This document shows, piece by piece, positions 1 to 7,757 of a stretch of 28,823 nt of DNA. Where the stretch lies: contig DDEX01000031.1 of NCBI GenBank assembly GCA_002336845.1, positions 1 through 28,823 on the forward strand, given 5' to 3'. The translations under genes were made by a program, and so were the position numbers. The notes beneath the pieces are model-generated. The model searched no databases. It saw only the letters and a program-made list of their open reading frames with translations, and had not been told where the DNA came from. Source of the stretch: Rhodobacteraceae bacterium UBA1943 (GTDB lineage Bacteria; Pseudomonadota; Alphaproteobacteria; Rhodobacterales; Rhodobacteraceae). How positions within the stretch are numbered: the first letter of the stretch is position 1; each line of letters starts with the position of its first letter.

Positions 1-803
1 GGCGCACCGGAAAGCGGCAGGCCGACCCGATCGAAGGCCTCGGCCAGCGCGCCTGCATAGGCGGGATCCTCGGGCACGAGCACCCCGGCCTGATGGGCGC
101 CGTCGATCAGACCGCGATCAAGCCAGCCCTGCACCATGGCGGCGGCAAACTCGGCCTCCTCCATCGGATCGCGCAGGCCGAAAACCTGCAGGCTGGCATC
201 AGGGTCGAGCGGCGCGGCAAGGCTCGTGAGGTTCGCCTGCACATGACCAAAGGCGCCGGGGGCGGTGGCCGAGCGCGAAGGTTGGCGCGCAAGCCACGCA
301 TCCGAGAGGCCTGCGGGCACAGCCCCGTGCTGGCGATGCAGCGCCCGTGACAGCGCCGTTTCGGCGGCCGTGGCATGGGGGCAGTCGATGGGGGCGAGCA
401 GCGGCAACGATTCTAGCGCCGTCCCGGCCTCAGCCCCGATCACATCGCGCCAAACGTGCAGATCCTCGGGCAGTGCGCCGCCGAGGTCTGACCACATGTC
501 TCGCAGCGCCCCCAGATGCGTCCGCGCCCGCCCCGCAGGCAAGCGCTCGGGTTGCAGCTCGGCGGGGGTCAGCGTTTCGGTCGCCCGCGCCAGATCCTCA
601 AGCGCGCGGCGCACCGCAAGCCCGGTTTCCGCCGGCGCGACGGCCAGACTTTGCATCCAAGGCGCGCGGGGCCGCAGCGCAAGGGCTGCATCGGGGTCGA
701 AGGTAGCGCCGGGAACAAGGTAGCTGTCGCGCAAGAGCCCCGTCGTCACGGGGCGAATGGCGCCGGTCACCGGCGAAGCTGTCTGCAAAGGGCTGAGTCT
801 CAT
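1..803 (-). CDS. AddB/RecB-like PD-(D/E)XK nuclease family protein, N-terminal part (runs off window)
   Basis: The minus-strand frame is open from position 803 to the window edge, giving 267 codons with no stop. The segment reading LQVFGLRDPMEEAEFAAAM, followed by a 'GVLVPEDPAYAGALAEAFDRVG' type stretch (about residues 215-262), resembles the helicase-like middle of AddB/RecB-family proteins, where a 'DP..EA..' element precedes a strand-turn-helix. I therefore infer an AddB-like protein whose nuclease domain would lie beyond the window. No Walker A (GxxGxGK[ST]) is visible in the N-terminal part, so any helicase fold here may be inactive. The start could be ATG 803 or in-frame GTG 812; neither has a good ribosome binding site. 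It lies 74 bp downstream of the HEPN gene on the same strand, with its own promoter-like inverted repeat between them. The family call is by eye; that it is a real gene is well supported by the long open frame. Confidence 0.6.
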   Translation of the reverse strand, partial: MRLSPLQTASPVTGAIRPVTTGLLRDSYLVPGATFDPDAALALRPRAPWMQSLAVAPAETGLAVRRALEDLARATETLTPAELQPERLPAGRARTHLGALRDMWSDLGGALPEDLHVWRDVIGAEAGTALESLPLLAPIDCPHATAAETALSRALHRQHGAVPAGLSDAWLARQPSRSATAPGAFGHVQANLTSLAAPLDPDASLQVFGLRDPMEEAEFAAAMVQGWLDRGLIDGAHQAGVLVPEDPAYAGALAEAFDRVGLPLSGA

Positions 804-846
804 GGCGTTCACAAATCCATTGGGCTAGGCTAAAAAGATGACAATG

Positions 847-869
847 GGGGGTGTCAAAATAAGACACCC
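847..869. promoter_or_regulatory. Inverted repeat overlapping a -35-like box upstream of the AddB-like gene
   Basis: The arms GGGTGTC (849-855) and GACACCC (863-869) form a perfect 7-bp inverted repeat around a 7-base AT-rich spacer. On the minus strand the second arm contains TTGACA, a consensus -35 hexamer, with a weak TTTAGC-like -10 about 17 bases on. The 12-mer TTTGACACCCCC (minus strand, 858-847) recurs exactly at 2573-2584 in front of the WYL gene. A binding site for the WYL regulator is the simplest reading; the site could also form a short RNA hairpin. Confidence 0.5.
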
Positions 870-877
870 TTGCGGTC

Positions 878-1552
878 TCAGCCTCGGTCGTCGATCACCG
901 GATAGAACGGTCTGCCCCAATTTTCCTGAGGATTTTCCATCATCAGATCGACAAAAATCGGCAATAGGAAGCCTAGGATCTCCGCTCCATCGCGAACCTG
1001 CGACCGATTGACGCCACTGTTCCAGGTTGCACCGCCATGCACCAGCTGATTGCGCAGCACATAGAGGCGGTCGAATAGCGCGCTTAGAACGCGCGCGCTG
1101 TCGCCAGACTGAATCGCCTGCGCGACCCCGCGTGCCGCGGCACGAAACCGGTCTTTCCAGTCCTCGAAACCCTCGATACCGTTGTGATGTTGCCAGAACG
1201 GATTGAATACATAGCGGTTTTCGAGCAGCAACCGCACCGACCCGGAAAACCGCTGCCAGACCACGTCATAGATCCGCCGGTCCGTATCGAGTGCGGCAAG
1301 CTTGCGGAAGAACTCGAGAAAACTCGCGCGCTCGCCCTGCTGCACGACCTGAAACTCGCGCTCGTCGGCATAGGCGGCGTTGAAGGCAATCCAGAGAAAG
1401 AGAAAACGTGCGTCATCATCAGTGCCGCAAGCTTCGGCGCGGCCGATCCAACTGATCGCGCGGTGCACACGCAGACCCATCGTCTCGGGAAAGCCCGCGC
1501 GCAGCGCGCGCTGCTTGGTCTTCAAATCCTCGAAGGTCAAACCGTCGCCCAT
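878..1552 (-). CDS. HEPN-domain protein with RNxxxH putative RNase motif
   Basis: This is a 224-aa mostly helical protein. Near residues 167-172 it carries RNQLVH, followed by GG, which fits the R-x4-6-H catalytic signature of HEPN ribonucleases (polar residue after the Arg, His followed by Gly). HEPN proteins are commonly RNases in abortive-infection and toxin systems, so an RNA-cleaving effector is a reasonable inference; the exact subfamily is not recognised. The ATG at 1552 has GAGGAG five bases upstream. The gene begins 19 bp after the WYL regulator's stop, so the two are probably co-transcribed. No partner minimal nucleotidyltransferase (the usual HEPN-MNT antitoxin) is visible nearby, which argues against a simple HEPN-MNT pair and for a component of a larger system. 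Confidence 0.65.
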   Translation of the reverse strand: MGDGLTFEDLKTKQRALRAGFPETMGLRVHRAISWIGRAEACGTDDDARFLFLWIAFNAAYADEREFQVVQQGERASFLEFFRKLAALDTDRRIYDVVWQRFSGSVRLLLENRYVFNPFWQHHNGIEGFEDWKDRFRAAARGVAQAIQSGDSARVLSALFDRLYVLRNQLVHGGATWNSGVNRSQVRDGAEILGFLLPIFVDLMMENPQENWGRPFYPVIDDRG

Positions 1553-1571
1553 CGCAACTCCTCACTATCTC

Positions 1572-2546
1572 CTACGGCAGCGGACCGAAATCTGCCCTGC
1601 GATGCCCCTCGACAAGCTTGCACAACTCCGGCGGCGACAAGACCTCGACCTTGTCGCCCCATTGATAAAGATGCCACGCCATCTCGAGCCAACCCGCCGC
1701 GTGAAAGCGCACGATCAAGCTGCCATCCTGCTGCGGCTCGAGGACCTGCATCGGGTGGAACCGAAATCCCGCAGCACGCGCGGCCGCTTCTGGCAGGAAA
1801 CGCCAGACGACTTCTCCATATTGCGCCGGGTCCTGCCAGACCCCGAAGGCTTGGGCCGCATAATCGGCAATGGTAAAGCCCTCCTTCAAGGCGAAGCTTT
1901 CGTTGAGGGCCTCGGCGGTGTGAATGAGATCGATGCGGAAATTTCGCACTTCCTCCGACTTTGCGGGGTCGCGTGCGGCCAGATAGGTTCGGTGCCCCAA
2001 CAGGACTCCATGCGGTTCGAGAATGCGCGGCTTGCTGTCCTCATTGTAAAGCACGCGCAGCCTGAACGGGCCGTGCAAGGCCTCGATGATCGCATCCAGA
2101 ATTTCGGGCGCAAGGCTCACCTTGGGACCGGGCCGGGTGACTTGCCCCATCGCCGCCAGAACCGCCTCGGCATCCGCCTCGACTCTCGCGCGTGCCGGCG
2201 CCCCCGCGAGCAGGCCGTCACGCAAATCGTGCAACGCCCGGGCATGGCGCAACCTTCCCTCGGCCTGAGCCGATCGCGCGGCGATCTCCAGAGCTTCGAT
2301 GCCTGTCTCCTGACGCAGCTGCAACCGTGTCCGCCCGGGATCGACAAGACGCCAGCGTCGTTTGCGGTCGTCTCCGTCCACCGTCTCGACGGTTCCGAAC
2401 GTGGCTTCCAGCGCATCGGTCATGCGTTGCGCGGTGCGGTGCGCCACACCGAACTCGGCGCAGATTTCCTCGAGACTGATGCCCCCGCGCCGCGCCGCCG
2501 CCAGCTGTGCGAGCCGAACCAGGTCCTGAGCCTTGGAAAAAGACAT
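1572..2546 (-). CDS. WYL-domain transcriptional regulator
   Basis: This 324-aa protein has an N-terminal winged-helix segment (about residues 1-70, including LEEICAEFGVAHRTAQRMTD), then a WYL domain (about residues 160-245). The namesake motif appears as TYLAARDP, followed by RNFRIDLIHTAEAL. A C-terminal WCX-like part ends near GPLP. WYL regulators bind a ligand, possibly nucleic acid or a nucleotide, and often control defence islands (BrxR/CapW type), usually as autorepressors. The frame is open further upstream, to 2702, but ATG 2546 has a strong GGGAGG ribosome binding site and the N-terminus there matches the family, so I chose it. It heads the WYL-HEPN-AddB-like unit and is divergent from the helicase gene, so it may control both directions. 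Confidence 0.85.
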   Translation of the reverse strand: MSFSKAQDLVRLAQLAAARRGGISLEEICAEFGVAHRTAQRMTDALEATFGTVETVDGDDRKRRWRLVDPGRTRLQLRQETGIEALEIAARSAQAEGRLRHARALHDLRDGLLAGAPARARVEADAEAVLAAMGQVTRPGPKVSLAPEILDAIIEALHGPFRLRVLYNEDSKPRILEPHGVLLGHRTYLAARDPAKSEEVRNFRIDLIHTAEALNESFALKEGFTIADYAAQAFGVWQDPAQYGEVVWRFLPEAAARAAGFRFHPMQVLEPQQDGSLIVRFHAAGWLEMAWHLYQWGDKVEVLSPPELCKLVEGHRRADFGPLP

Positions 2547-2563
2547 GAGCCCTCCCGAGAGGC

Positions 2564-2584
2564 CTGCCAAACTTTGACACCCCC
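2564..2584 (-). promoter_or_regulatory. Candidate WYL operator in the WYL promoter/leader
   Basis: On the minus strand GGGGGTGTCAAA (2584-2573) is an exact 12-base match to 847-858. The following GTTT and GGCAGGC form a degenerate second half-site at the same 7-base spacing as the perfect inverted repeat near 849-869. It sits directly upstream of the WYL ribosome binding site, which suits negative autoregulation. The inference rests on motif sharing only. Confidence 0.45.
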
Positions 2585-2793
2585 AGAGGTTAGGATGCAG
2601 ATCAGCATCTGTCGAGGCGATTTCGGGGGGCAGTCGCGCTAAACGAATCCGGAAGGCATCGACGACAATCCTGTTTCGACAAAAGCCGCTGCGGATCGCC
2701 ACACCATGGTTGCGGCTTTAATCTCTTGTTGGCTTGGAATGACTGGACTAGAAGAAATAGCCACGTGATGCTGCGGCATGACATTGATAAATA

Positions 2794-2799
2794 TATAAT
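2794..2799 (+). promoter_or_regulatory. Consensus -10 box (TATAAT) for the helicase gene
   Basis: A perfect TATAAT lies within an AT-rich stretch about 57 bases upstream of the helicase start. No good -35 is found at 16-18 bp spacing (the sequence there is CTGCGG-like), so the promoter may depend on an activator. The nearby divergent WYL protein is a candidate. Confidence 0.5.
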
Positions 2800-2855
2800 T
2801 TGTCGACTGAGAACGCGAGTTCACCGTAGGTCGAACCACCGAATCGAGAGGAAGC

Positions 2856-5800
2856 ATGTCGATTCTGTTGCGCACAATCCGGGCTTTTCCGCGTGGGCGC
2901 TCCACGGAGGAATTGCACGCTTTGCTGGGCACCACCTTCCGCAACGAGGAACGGCGGGCGCTTCTGGCGGAACTTGAAACGCTTCTCGCGCAGGGGCTCA
3001 TCCGACGGCAGGCGAACGGGCGCTGGGTGCCCATCGCATCGGTCCCGCAGCCGACCGATCAGGCCCGTCCCGGGGGTAACGAGCTTGCGCCGGTCGCCGA
3101 GACCACGACTCTCGTCGCGGCGCCCTTCGTTCGCTCCGATCTGGCCGTGGAACAACTGCCCGAGGAGGCAGAAGGTGACGCCGCCGCCATCGCCCCGCAG
3201 GCGCTTTTGCGCTATTGGCGATCCGCGCTGCGCTCCGATCCGCGTGGCACCATCACCGAAGCCTTCGATCGGCATGGCGCGGTCTGGCACCTGATTTCGG
3301 GCAAAGGCGGGCTCGTGCCCGATGACGGGCAGGTTGTGCGGCTCCGCATCGCACTCGATGCGCTCGCCGACGACTTCCGCGCAGCGTTGATCCGGCGCGA
3401 GGCCAACGAGAATGCGCTGGCGATCGGTTGGCCTTTGGCGATCGGGCGTCGCACGGGGGTGCCCGCGATCTGGCCGATCGGGCTGATCGCCGCCGAATGG
3501 CGCCGCACCGAGGGGTTCCTCGAGATCGAGATTGCAGCCGACGATGTGCTGGTGAACCCGGCCTGGCTGCGCGGCGCCGCCCGCAGCGCGGGCTGGAAGG
3601 CGGCCGACCTCGAGGCGATCTTCGCGCAGGCGGATGGCATCGGTCTGGAGGCGCAGGAATTTCTGGCGCGTCTGCGCGATGCCGCCGCAAGCCAGATCCG
3701 TGGTCCGTTGACCGGCGCTGCGCTCGCGAGCCAGATCGACACGGCCGCGCAGGGGGTGTTCGACGCAGCGGCCCTGTTCCTGCCCGAAGACAGCAGTTTC
3801 ACCGCCGGTGCGGTGCGCGATCTCGATGCGATTGCACAGTGGCCCGAGGCGCAACTGGCCCGCACGGCGCTGGCGCCGCTTCTGGGGCTGCGGTCAGCCT
3901 TTGCCCCCACCGACCTGCCCGCGATCAATGTCGGCAGTCTGAACGCGGAGCAAATCGCCGCGGTGCGATCGGCCTGCGCGAAGCCGCTGACCGTGGTGAC
4001 CGGGCCGCCGGGCACCGGCAAATCGCAGGCGATCGTGTCGATGGCGGCTTCGGTGCTGCTCTCCGGCGGCACGGTTCTGGTGGCCTCGAAAAACCATCAG
4101 GCGCTCGATGCGGTGCAGGATCGGCTGGGCACGCTTGCCCCCGATGCGCCGTTCATCGTGCGCACGCTCGACCCGGCGCGTGACATCGACCGTTCCTTCG
4201 CGTCGGTTCTGGCCGAGTTGGTGCAGGGCCATGCAGGGCGCGCCCGGTCGCTGGACATTGGCATGAAGGAGCGGCTCGACGCACTGGCGACGGCGCGGGC
4301 AGAGGGGCTCGACCTGCTGGCCCGGCGCAGCGCGCTGGAATGCGAGATCGCCGAGCATCTCGACCGCATCGCGGCGCACCAGCGGTTTGCGGTCGCCAAA
4401 CCGGCACCGCCCGCCGCCGAGGCCTTGCCGGAGACGCGGGGGCTCGCGCGCCTCCTCGCGCTGTTGCGCAGAGTGTTTGCCGGCGCGCCGAAAGCGATGA
4501 CGCCCCAGGCGACGTCCCTTTCCGCGCTCGAAGCGCTTGAGGCCGCGCTGGCCCGGTTGCGCACCGCGCGCGATGCTCTGGCCGAGCCGCCCGACGTCAT
4601 CGCCCTGACCGAAGATATCGCGGCGCTCGCGCAAGCCGTGCTGGCCGCCCAGCTGACGACCCGCGCAAACCTGTCGCTGGACGACCGCGATCAACTCGAT
4701 CAGGCCAAGGCGGACCTCGATTTCATGGGCGAACGCGCCAGCCCTCCACCCGATCTGATCCGCGCGGTGCTGACGCATCGGCCGCTCTGGCTGGTCTCGG
4801 TGCTTGGCGCACCGAAGCGGTTGCCGCTGGAGGAAGGCCTGTTCGATCTGGTGATCTTCGACGAGGCCAGCCAATGCGATATCGCCTCGGCTTTGCCGCT
4901 TTTCGCCCGCGCCCGCCGCGCGGTGGTGGTCGGCGACAACCGGCAGCTCAACTTCATTCCGCAACTCGGTCAGGCACAGGACCGCAACCTGATGCAGGCG
5001 CAGGGCCTGCCGGTCGCGCGCATGAGCCGCTTCGCGCAAAGCCGCCAGTCCCTGTTCGATTTCGCGCAACGAATGCCCGAGGCCGAACGGATCCTGCTGC
5101 GCCAGCAATACCGCTCGGTCGGGCCGATCGTGGACTATATCAGCCAGGAATTCTATGGCTCGGCCCTGAAAACGGCCTACGATCCGAAAACGATCCGCGC
5201 GCCCGACGGTCTCAAGCCGGGATTGGCATGGGCGCATGTGCCGCCCCCTGCCGTGCTCGAGGGGCAAAACGTCAATCGCGCCGAGGTGCGCGCGATCACC
5301 GCCCATGTCGAGACGCTGCTTGTGCGCGAGGGCTATAGCGGCACGCTCGGGGTGACCTCGCCGTTTCGCGGACAGGTGCATGCGATCGAACAAGCGGTGC
5401 GCGCGGCGATACCGGCGCACAAGCTCGAGGCGGCCGAGTTCCGCGTCGCCACCGTGGACGGGTTTCAGGGGCAGGAACGCGATGTGATCCTTTTCTCGCC
5501 GACCCTCACCGCAACAAGCCCGATGAGCGCCGTCAGCTTCGTGCAAAAGGACCATCGCCGGCTGAACGTGGCGATTTCGCGGGCGCGGGCGGTGGCGCAT
5601 GTGTTTGGCGACCTCGATTTCGCCCGCGCGGGCAAGGTGCGCACGCTCGCCCGACTGGCCGCCGCCGCAACCGAACCGCGCAAGCGCAGCGGCGAGGGCG
5701 TGTTCGACAGCGACTGGGAGCGCATCCTGTTCCACGCGCTCGAAACCCGCGGCCTCAAGCCGATGCCGCAATATGAAATCGCCGGCCGTCGGCTCGATTT

Positions 5801-6011
5801 CGCGCTGTTCGGCACCGGCGAGATCAAGCTCGATCTCGAGGTGGACGGGCGGCAATTCCACGAAACCGCCGATGGTCTGCGCAAGAGCTCCGACCTGTGG
5901 CGCGACCATCAACTGAAATCCCTCGGCTGGCGCGTGCGCCGGTTCTGGGTGGATGAACTGGCCCGAGATATGGAGGCATGCCTTGACCTCGTCGAACGAG
6001 ACCTTTCGTAA
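2856..6011 (+). CDS. SF1 (Dna2/Upf1-like) helicase fused to a C-terminal Vsr/DUF559-type nuclease domain
   Basis: This is a 1051-aa protein. Residues 1-60 look like a winged helix. Helicase motifs follow in order: Walker A GPPGTGKS (about 384), then motif II DEASQ (about 668), VVVGDNRQL (about 690), LLRQQYRSVGPI (about 748), VDGFQGQERDV (about 868) and RRLNVAISRARA (about 903). A helical insert with coiled-coil character lies between motifs I and II (about 430-630). From about 950 to the end the pattern is DFAL..LDLEVDG, then DHQLKSLGWRVRRFW, which matches the MTES_1575/DUF559/Vsr-like restriction endonuclease fold. Proteins of this build (SF1 helicase plus Vsr-like nuclease) occur in anti-phage systems. 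The ATG has GAGAGGAAG just upstream. The downstream membrane gene starts inside its 3' end, so they are probably one operon. Confidence 0.88.
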   Translation: MSILLRTIRAFPRGRSTEELHALLGTTFRNEERRALLAELETLLAQGLIRRQANGRWVPIASVPQPTDQARPGGNELAPVAETTTLVAAPFVRSDLAVEQLPEEAEGDAAAIAPQALLRYWRSALRSDPRGTITEAFDRHGAVWHLISGKGGLVPDDGQVVRLRIALDALADDFRAALIRREANENALAIGWPLAIGRRTGVPAIWPIGLIAAEWRRTEGFLEIEIAADDVLVNPAWLRGAARSAGWKAADLEAIFAQADGIGLEAQEFLARLRDAAASQIRGPLTGAALASQIDTAAQGVFDAAALFLPEDSSFTAGAVRDLDAIAQWPEAQLARTALAPLLGLRSAFAPTDLPAINVGSLNAEQIAAVRSACAKPLTVVTGPPGTGKSQAIVSMAASVLLSGGTVLVASKNHQALDAVQDRLGTLAPDAPFIVRTLDPARDIDRSFASVLAELVQGHAGRARSLDIGMKERLDALATARAEGLDLLARRSALECEIAEHLDRIAAHQRFAVAKPAPPAAEALPETRGLARLLALLRRVFAGAPKAMTPQATSLSALEALEAALARLRTARDALAEPPDVIALTEDIAALAQAVLAAQLTTRANLSLDDRDQLDQAKADLDFMGERASPPPDLIRAVLTHRPLWLVSVLGAPKRLPLEEGLFDLVIFDEASQCDIASALPLFARARRAVVVGDNRQLNFIPQLGQAQDRNLMQAQGLPVARMSRFAQSRQSLFDFAQRMPEAERILLRQQYRSVGPIVDYISQEFYGSALKTAYDPKTIRAPDGLKPGLAWAHVPPPAVLEGQNVNRAEVRAITAHVETLLVREGYSGTLGVTSPFRGQVHAIEQAVRAAIPAHKLEAAEFRVATVDGFQGQERDVILFSPTLTATSPMSAVSFVQKDHRRLNVAISRARAVAHVFGDLDFARAGKVRTLARLAAAATEPRKRSGEGVFDSDWERILFHALETRGLKPMPQYEIAGRRLDFALFGTGEIKLDLEVDGRQFHETADGLRKSSDLWRDHQLKSLGWRVRRFWVDELARDMEACLDLVERDLS

Positions 6012-6731
6012 CTCACGACCCCACACGATCATCGCGGCAAGCCTGTCGGTGATGGCGCTGGCCGCGCTGGGCGTGCTGGGGGTGCAGATGAACGGATTGC
6101 ACCAGCAATACGGCCAGATCGCGGGCGATATCGACTATTTCACGACCGAGCAGGACCGGCTCAGGACGGGGCGAGATGAGCTTGTTGGCGAGCGCAACGA
6201 GATCGAGGGCGCGGTTGCGGGCCTGCGCGACGAGGTGCAGCGCCTGAGCCTCGAACGCGACGCGGCGGTGCGTGATCGCGATGCGGCCTTGGCGGCGCAG
6301 GAAAAGGCTGCAGGCGCGCTGGAAAAGCTCGCGACGGATCGAGACGAGGCAAAGGCCGTGATCGCGCGGGCCGACAAGCTCGCGGCGGAGGTGCGTGCGC
6401 TTGACAAGAGCAAGGCCGGGCTCGAGCGCGAGATCGCGGCTTTGGAAAAGGAGCAGGCGAGTGGTTCGGCGGCGCTCGAGGCGCAGGGCGCGGAACGTGA
6501 GGGCCTGACGCGCGACCTCGACCGGATGGCAAAAGAGCGCTCCTCCAGGTCCGCACGATCGTGCTGATCGCGCTCCTCGCCATCGCGCGCAAATTCATCA
6601 TCCTGGACCTCGGCGAGACGGAGCCGGCAAAGATTGCCGCACTCGCGGGCGCGGCGCTTGCGCTCGGGGTTGTCCATTGGCTCGTGCGCGATCAGGACCG
6701 ACGCGAACCGGGAGGCCAGGAGACGCGATGA
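5983..6731 (+). CDS. Membrane coiled-coil protein with PsiE-like C-terminus, apparent frameshift near 6540
   Basis: The start is taken as TTG 5983, inside the helicase gene, because GGAGG lies six bases upstream. The first frame encodes one TM segment (about residues 14-34) and then a long charged coiled coil (about 40-185), and it stops at 6567. A -1 frame (open 6501-6731) continues with a reading that looks like the end of PsiE-family proteins: LLQVRTIVLIALLAIARKF, then ILDLGETEP, then a second hydrophobic helix and WLVRD. Adding one C at the CGC/TCC junction (6540-6541) restores a single protein of about 249 aa whose stop overlaps the next gene's ATG as ATGA. That coupling supports the repaired frame. 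It could be a true mutation, a sequencing error, or slippage at AAAA (6531-6534). Function unknown; probably a membrane-anchored component acting with its operon neighbours. Confidence 0.6.
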
Positions 6732-7671
6732 CTGCAGCCTCCGCCCGCCACCGTCTGCTCAACTCGTGCAATCAGCGCTGCTGCTCGGGCTCATGGCGGC
6801 GCTCGCCTGGGTTTCGGTCACGGTGATCCTGGGGCACGGAACGGGGCTGCTCGTCGCGCTCGGCATGGTCGCCGGCCTGTTTCTGGCCCCCGACCTGTCG
6901 CGGCGGATGCTGCTGTCGGCCTATCGCGCCCAGCGTCTGACGGGGCGCGAGGCCCCCGGTCTCGTCGCAGCACTTGCCGAGCTCGCGCGCCGCGCCGGCC
7001 TGCCGCGCACCCCGGCGCTGTATCGCGTCCCGAGCCGGCTGCCGAACGCCTTTGCCATGGGCAGCCCCGAGGACAGCACGATCTGCGTCACCGACGGGCT
7101 GCTCGAGATCCTGGACGGTCGCGAACTTGCCGGCGTCCTCGTGCACGAGATCGGCCACATCGCCCATCGCGACCTCTGGATTATGGGACTCGCAGACGTG
7201 ATGTCGCGGCTGGTGTCGTTGGCCAGCTGGGTAGGGCAATTCCTGCTGCTTCTGAACCTGCCGCTCGTGATGGCGGGCATGGTCCATGTGCCCTGGTCGG
7301 TCGTGGTGCTCCTGATCTTCGCGCCCACGCTGATGGCGCTTGTCCAGCTCGGCCTGTCGCGGACGCGCGAATACGATGCCGACCGCGCCGCCGCAGAGCT
7401 GACCGGCGACCCGGACGGCCTCGTGCGCGCGCTCGTCAAGCTCGAACGTCGGGTCGGTCGGTTCTGGGAGGAGATTCTTCTGCCCGTCCGCCGCATTCCG
7501 GAGCCTTCGTTGCTCAGGACGCATCCCCCGACCGAAAGCCGAATCCGCTGCCTCCGAGCCCTGGTCACGGGTCGCACGACCCCGATCCCCGCCCTTGTCG
7601 GCTACCCGACCGCAAGGATGCCGCTGGGAGGGACACCACCTCGGTTCCATCGCCTTGGGCTCTACTGGTAG
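6728..7671 (+). CDS. M48-family membrane zinc metalloprotease, apparent frameshift near 6763
   Basis: HEIGH (about residue 140) supplies two zinc ligands and the catalytic Glu; EYDAD further on supplies the third ligand. About four hydrophobic helices surround the catalytic core, and the C-terminal THPPTESRI is typical of M48B/HtpX-like proteases. The catalytic region lies in a frame with no good start. The expected N-terminus, ATG 6728 (MTAASARHRLLN), is in another frame and would join LVQSALLLG if one C were restored at AAC/TCG (6763-6764). ATG 6728 overlaps the preceding stop as ATGA, which argues that it is the true start. As written the protein would need an internal start such as GTG 6766, which lacks a ribosome binding site. 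It ends the helicase operon. Whether the protease serves defence or membrane quality control is not decidable here. Confidence 0.8.
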
Positions 7672-7757
7672 GCCCGCAGGGAGCTGGATCGCCCAGGAGA
7701 AGGGCGACCTGTCAGATGGTAGGACTTCCAGAGAAGGTTCGACGGCAGACCCATCCC

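Larger units (their letters stand above)
2547..2855. other. Divergent intergenic control region, no gene
   Basis: These 309 bp separate the WYL regulator (minus) from the helicase (plus). The region is clearly more AT-rich than its flanks. It contains the WYL-operator candidate (2564-2584), a GATGC-N6-GCATC inverted repeat (2594-2609), and an AT-rich plus-strand promoter (TATAAT at 2794-2799). No credible small gene was found. Confidence 0.7.

Noticed and set aside
1380..2642. A 420-codon plus-strand frame opposite the WYL and HEPN genes
   Set aside because: Shadow of the WYL/HEPN coding strand; no ribosome binding site and no domain.
3894..6032. A 712-codon open frame antisense to the helicase
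   Set aside because: It lies opposite a gene with full helicase motifs, is rich in H, R, Q and A as antisense high-GC frames are, and shows no domain.
6531..6537. Programmed -1 frameshift site (AAAAGAG) in the coiled-coil gene
   Set aside because: Only a single AAA codon can slip and there is no obvious downstream structure; a missing C at 6540 explains this and the second frameshift equally well. Not fully excluded.
6634..6763. Upstream extension of the M48 protease frame to ATG 6634
   Set aside because: The extra residues are arginine-rich shadow of the PsiE-like tail; the family-like N-terminus is in another frame at ATG 6728.
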